Part shown: one piece after another, positions 33,860 to 36,868 of the stretch
Layout of the letters: each line of letters begins with the position of its first letter
Numbering within the stretch: the stretch's first letter is position 1
Assembly: GCA_003612485.1 (NCBI GenBank)
Contig: RAZA01000037.1
Span: 1 to 36,868, forward strand
Reading direction: 5' to 3'
Source of the DNA: a bacterium D16-50
Lineage (GTDB): Bacteria; Bacillota; Clostridia; Lachnospirales; Lachnospiraceae
Length of the DNA: 36,868 nucleotides
The notes under the pieces: generated by a model
Database searches by the model: none
Told to the model about the DNA's origin: nothing
Seen by the model: only the letters and a program-made list of their open reading frames with translations
Position numbers and translations under genes: made by a program

Positions 33860-34903
33860 ATGATGCAGCGCAGGGAAAGAGAGTGGAAGATATCATGGAA
33901 GAGCAGTCTGATGCTTTTTGCGGCGGCTTTTATCTGGGGCACCGCTTTTGTGGCTCAGAGCGTGGGCATGGAGTATCTGGGGCCATTGAGCTTCAACGGG
34001 GTGAGATTTCTCATGGGAGGCGCAGTGCTTCTGCCGGTGGCAGCCATCGGCAGGTCCAGAAGGAAGAAGGAAGATAGAAAGAGGGAAGAGGAAAGGAAGA
34101 AGGAAGAGGAGAACGAGGAAGATAGGGAAAAGGAAAGGAAGAGGGAAGAGGAGAACGAGGAAGATAGGGAAAAAGAAGACAAGAAGAAGGACGGTGGAAA
34201 AAAGAAAAACTATAATGCATCATTCATTGGGGGCCTATACTGTGGGCTGGTGCTGTGTGCGGCGTCCCTTCTGCAGCAGTATGGCATTCTGCACACGTCG
34301 GTGGGGAAGGCGGGCTTCATCACTACGCTCTATATCATTCTGGTGCCTTTTTTCGGAATCTTTTTGAAAAAGAAGATCCCGGGAAAGGTCTGGGTGGGAG
34401 CGGCTATTGCGGCGCTTGGAATGTATCTGCTTTGTATGAGTGAGAGTCTTTCTCTGAACATTGGAGATGGGCTCGTCTTTATGGGCGCCATTTTATTTTC
34501 CATACATATTTTGGTGATTGACTATTTTTCACCGAGAGCGGACGGAGTGGAGCTTTCCTGCATTCAGTTTCTGACCGCAGGGGTTCTTGGAAGTGTGCTT
34601 GCCCTGCTGTTCGAGGAGCCTCGCATACAAGACTTTATCGACGGGAGCCTTCCTCTGGCCTATGCGGGGATTCTTTCCTGCGGCGTGGCTTACACCCTTC
34701 AGGTGATGGGGCAGAAGGATACGGAGCCCACTGTGGCGGCCTTGCTCTTAAGTCTGGAATCGGTGGTGTCCGTGCTGGCAGGCTGGGTGATTTTGGATCA
34801 GGCTTTGACGGGGAGGGAGCTTGGGGGCTGTGCACTGGTTTTTTGCGCAGTGATCCTTGTGCAGCTGCCCCGAATGGGAAAGAGATCCGATACATCGGTA
34901 TGA
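33860..34903 (+). CDS. EamA-family (DMT) transporter with a ~50-residue charged insertion
   Basis: ATG 33860 with AAAGGAGG (33844-33851). The 347-aa protein has ten predicted helices in two EamA repeats: LFAAAFIWGTAFVAQSVGMEYLGPLSFNG in the first, and SCGVAYTLQVMGQKDTEPTVAALLLSLESVVSVLAGW in the second, the latter typical of the family. Between helix 2 and helix 3 (residues ~66-116) it has a run of Lys, Arg, Glu and Asp with almost nothing else, made by a 42-bp repeat in the DNA. Normal relatives have ~5-10 residues there. The insert should lie in the cytoplasm. Substrate unknown. Confidence 0.88.
   Translation: MMQRREREWKISWKSSLMLFAAAFIWGTAFVAQSVGMEYLGPLSFNGVRFLMGGAVLLPVAAIGRSRRKKEDRKREEERKKEEENEEDREKERKREEENEEDREKEDKKKDGGKKKNYNASFIGGLYCGLVLCAASLLQQYGILHTSVGKAGFITTLYIILVPFFGIFLKKKIPGKVWVGAAIAALGMYLLCMSESLSLNIGDGLVFMGAILFSIHILVIDYFSPRADGVELSCIQFLTAGVLGSVLALLFEEPRIQDFIDGSLPLAYAGILSCGVAYTLQVMGQKDTEPTVAALLLSLESVVSVLAGWVILDQALTGRELGGCALVFCAVILVQLPRMGKRSDTSV
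34102..34173 (+). repeat. 42-bp-period duplication encoding the charged insertion
   Basis: A 30-bp string starting ggaagaggagaacgagg is found at 34102-34131 and 34144-34173. It keeps the frame (14 residues per period, EEENEEDREKE...). The wider stretch 34059-34205 is almost all purine. Confidence 0.85.
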
Positions 34904-35134
34904 CGAAGAGAAAAAAGGAAAAGAGAAAAAGGATAAAAGAAAAAGAAAAGAGAAAAGGGAAAAGGGAAAAAGCAAAAGGAAAAGAGAAAAAAGAAAAAAG
35001 CAAACGATTGAGCAAAAAGTTTAAGTGTTTTCGTCCCATGGCTCGTACTATATATATGACCGGTCAAATAAAACAAAAGAATATAGAACAGCGTCCTCTG
35101 AAGCGGAGAATGCAAACAGACAAGGGGTGTTGCC
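34904..35134 (+). other. Intergenic region with a 96-nt polypurine tract and a sigma-gene leader
   Basis: From 34905 to 35000 only two of 96 bases are pyrimidines (34934 and 34973). The tract consists of irregular gaaaa/gaaaag units and follows the EamA stop codon directly. The remaining ~130 bp contain the candidate ECF promoter. The + strand frame through the tract is a low-complexity Lys/Glu string and is not a gene. Confidence 0.8.
35026..35056 (+). promoter_or_regulatory. Candidate autoregulated ECF-type promoter
   Basis: gtgttttcgtccc followed ~12-16 bp on by gctcgtactatata resembles promoters of ECF sigma factors with a CGTA/CGTC -10 element. It lies ~85 bp before the sigma gene. The match to an ECF consensus is from memory and unverified. 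Confidence 0.35.
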
Positions 35135-35677
35135 ATGAGTGATGGACAGATAATGGAAGGGATCAGGAACGGGGACGAGGCAGCCATGGGAGAAGCGATG
35201 GAGAAGTACTCCGGGCTGCTGTGGTCCGTGGCATCGGCGGTTCTGGACGGTGCAGCGCCAGTGCAGGAGGTGGAGGAATGCGTGGCGGATGTGTTCGTGT
35301 ATTTGTGGCAGAATCCCGAAAAGTATGATGCGGGGAGAGGGAAGCTGAAATCCTGGCTGGCCCTTATGGCCCGCTCCAGAGCCATAGACAGATACCGTGT
35401 CATTGCGCACCGCAATGAGGCCCGGATGGAGGAAGATATGGTGGCCGAAAAATGGGATGTGCTGGAGGATATCTGTCAGCAGGATAGGCGCAAGAGGCTT
35501 TGGGACTGCCTGAGAAAGCTGGATGAGGCCGACAGAGAGGCCATGATCCGCAGATATTATTATGGCCAGAAACCGAAGGAGATCGCGGCAGCTTTGGGCA
35601 TTCCTAAAAAGCAGGTGGAGAACCGTCTGTATCAGGGGAAACAGAAGCTGAGAAGAATGATGCTGGAGACGCAGTGA
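35135..35677 (+). CDS. ECF RNA polymerase sigma factor
   Basis: A 180-aa sigma factor with both functional regions. Region 2: VEECVADVFVYLWQNPEKYDAGRG, KLKSWLALMARSRAIDRYR. Region 4: LDEADREAMIRRYYYGQKPKEIAAALG, IPKKQVENRLYQGKQKLRRMM. ATG 35135 has AAGGGG upstream. It is followed 29 bp later by a membrane protein in the position of an anti-sigma factor. It is intact, unlike the sigma gene at 3127-3546. Confidence 0.9.
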   Translation: MSDGQIMEGIRNGDEAAMGEAMEKYSGLLWSVASAVLDGAAPVQEVEECVADVFVYLWQNPEKYDAGRGKLKSWLALMARSRAIDRYRVIAHRNEARMEEDMVAEKWDVLEDICQQDRRKRLWDCLRKLDEADREAMIRRYYYGQKPKEIAAALGIPKKQVENRLYQGKQKLRRMMLETQ

Positions 35678-35706
35678 GTTTTTGCAGGAAGAGAGGAGAA
35701 CAGAGC

Positions 35707-36759
35707 ATGGGACGAATTGACGAACGGAATTTAGAACATATCAAAGCGATTTTTAGGTCAAGGACGGGCGTGGAGATTCCCGGAAAGAGCAGGAGGCCCT
35801 TGTGGAAGGGGGCGGTGCGGCTGGCGGCGGCCATGGGGATATTGTTTGCTGTATGCTCGCTGCCGGTTTTGGGCTACAGTATGTTTTCTGCTATAGACAG
35901 CGAGAGTCTGGGATTTCAGGCCTTTTATCTTGGGGATGGGAAATTTCATATTTATGTGGGGAATGCATCCGACAAAGAGCTGGTGTTTCAGGAAAATCTG
36001 AAGCTGATGCGCTGGAGCACGGCGCAGGAAGTGGAGGGGGATTCCGAAAAAGTATGCTTTGACGGCGTGAGGATCGCTCCCCATTCGGAAGGGATTCTGA
36101 GCCTTGATCTGTCGCCTGCCTATGATGTTGCGTTTTTGGAGCAGGAGCTGGGTGAGGGAGATTGGTATTATCTGGTGCTGACCAACAACAATTTCGTCTT
36201 CGGGCAGGATTGGATGTGTACGGTAGACTTTACGGAAGTGCGGGCGGACTTGGCGGACAAGGATGCGGCGCAGTCCCATGTGGGGGAGATGGTGCTGCCC
36301 AGAGTGGAGGAGCTGCAGGCCGGCAAGGCTGAGAGGGAGAAGGAGGAGAAGTACCCCTCCGCAGAGGGGCTTCGGAATGAGGAATGGATCTGGCCCGTGA
36401 GCAGGACGGAAGTATCCTTGACCTTCGGCGTTCAAAAGAACGGAAAATTTTCGGATCATATCAGTATTCCGGGAGAGCAGGGAGAAGCGGTTCTGGCGGT
36501 GACTTCGGGAACTGTTGCAGGAATCGGCTATGAGAAGGAGGCCGGAAATTATATCATTCTGCGGGACGCTGACGGGGTGGAGATTAAGTACGGCCACCTG
36601 AAAGAGATTTTTGTGGAGACCGGGCAGCAGGTCTCTTCGGGGGATCAGCTGGCGGCCCTTGGAAAGACGGGCATGGCAACAGGCCCCAGCCTGATGCTTG
36701 CGGTGTACGTTGAGGGGGAGGCGGTGGATCCTCTGGGCGGAGAGCCCATGGGCGAATAG
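35707..36759 (+). CDS. Putative anti-sigma/membrane protein with a degenerate LytM (M23) domain
   Basis: Start ATG 35707 with AGAGGAGAA upstream; the frame from 35674 overlaps the sigma gene. The 350-aa protein has a ~35-residue cytoplasmic start (IKAIFRSRTGVEIPGKSRRP), one membrane helix (~36-54), an extracellular beta-rich region like those of DUF4179-type anti-sigma partners (KFHIYVGNASDKELVFQEN, GILSLDLSPAYDVAF), and a C-terminal M23 domain. The metal and catalytic residues are lost: the HxxxD Asp position is Ser253, and the HLH motif reads Ser-Leu-Met (328-330), while YGHL (His297) remains. It should bind but not cut peptidoglycan. By position it is likely the cell-surface sensor that controls the sigma factor; that is inference. 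Confidence 0.8.
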   Translation: MGRIDERNLEHIKAIFRSRTGVEIPGKSRRPLWKGAVRLAAAMGILFAVCSLPVLGYSMFSAIDSESLGFQAFYLGDGKFHIYVGNASDKELVFQENLKLMRWSTAQEVEGDSEKVCFDGVRIAPHSEGILSLDLSPAYDVAFLEQELGEGDWYYLVLTNNNFVFGQDWMCTVDFTEVRADLADKDAAQSHVGEMVLPRVEELQAGKAEREKEEKYPSAEGLRNEEWIWPVSRTEVSLTFGVQKNGKFSDHISIPGEQGEAVLAVTSGTVAGIGYEKEAGNYIILRDADGVEIKYGHLKEIFVETGQQVSSGDQLAALGKTGMATGPSLMLAVYVEGEAVDPLGGEPMGE

Positions 36760-36783
36760 TTCCGCTTATGACTTCTTATTTTG

Positions 36784-36868
36784 GTAGTGTAAAAAATTTT
36801 GTGTCTTAGGTAAAGAATGGCTCCTTTTTGGTAAGAATCAAGATATGGAAATTCTTATCGAAAAGGAG
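36784..36868. mobile_element. Possible end of an insertion sequence, cut by the window edge
   Basis: After a plain 3' flank the sequence tgtaaaaaattttgtgtc (36788-36805) appears, which from memory resembles ends of IS256-family elements. Directly after it comes an inverted repeat, 36821-36838 with 36851-36868 (16 of 18 pairs), 12-nt spacer, beginning ctcctttttggtaagaat. A transposase gene, if any, would lie beyond the window. Confidence 0.35.

Noticed and set aside
34843..35142. 99-aa Lys/Glu-rich protein from the polypurine tract
   Set aside because: Low complexity, overlaps the transporter gene end and the sigma leader, and lacks a ribosome binding site.
36400..36759. Active peptidoglycan endopeptidase
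   Set aside because: The LytM domain lacks the metal-binding Asp and the HLH motif, so cleavage is not expected.

Overview
The window looks like the chromosome of a gut-type Lachnospiraceae (Clostridia). This rests on strong AGGAGG ribosome binding sites, Gram-positive lipoprotein SBPs, YesM/YesN two-component regulation of a sugar importer, an SdpR/SdpI pair, and gene content that resembles this family. It is an inference; there is no rRNA or marker gene to prove it. From about 3.8 kb onward most genes lie on the + strand in short operons. The first ~3.7 kb is visibly more AT-rich and contains broken genes.

Layout. (1) 1-3.6 kb, accessory and decaying: the C-terminal part of an AlbA/RecG-like regulator with a tandem repeat, an unknown protein, a 37-bp duplication, an sdpRI autorepressor/immunity pair with a well-formed promoter and operators, and an ECF sigma factor cut by a deletion and joined to the tail of another protein. 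(2) 3.8-13.3 kb: a sugar ABC importer (SBP, intercistronic terminator, two permeases), a YesM-type sensor kinase, a YesN-type AraC regulator and a 913-aa YetA/PcRGLX-like protein. This matches the B. subtilis lpl-yetA arrangement and suggests uptake and breakdown of a rhamnogalacturonan-type (pectin) oligosaccharide. (3) 13.5-19.4 kb: an FAD-dependent oxidoreductase, two GT-C membrane glycosyltransferases (the second frameshifted at a G7 run) and an aldo/keto reductase, probably for a surface glycan. (4) 19.4-20.5 kb: a LytTR response regulator with a frameshift, fused by deletion to the last third of an ABC exporter. (5) 20.7-26.1 kb: a CapA-family lipoprotein, a membrane-anchored Ig-like/trypsin-like protease, an amidohydrolase and folD. 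folD is preceded by a 34-bp direct repeat around its own inverted copy, able to form two exclusive RNA structures. (6) 26.2-32.5 kb: an orphan OmpR-type regulator, then a complete oligopeptide ABC importer whose two ATPase domains are fused into one protein. (7) 32.5-36.8 kb: a C39-like peptidase, an EamA transporter with a long charged insertion, an ECF sigma factor and a membrane protein with a catalytically dead LytM domain. The right edge carries a large inverted repeat that may be the end of an insertion sequence.

Main threads: at least three regulators or exporters have been destroyed by deletion or frameshift while flanking operons remain intact; the intergenic regions are rich in short direct and inverted repeats; and the folD leader is the best candidate for an undescribed regulatory element. 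I see no convincing new defence system, CRISPR array, prophage or biosynthetic cluster.
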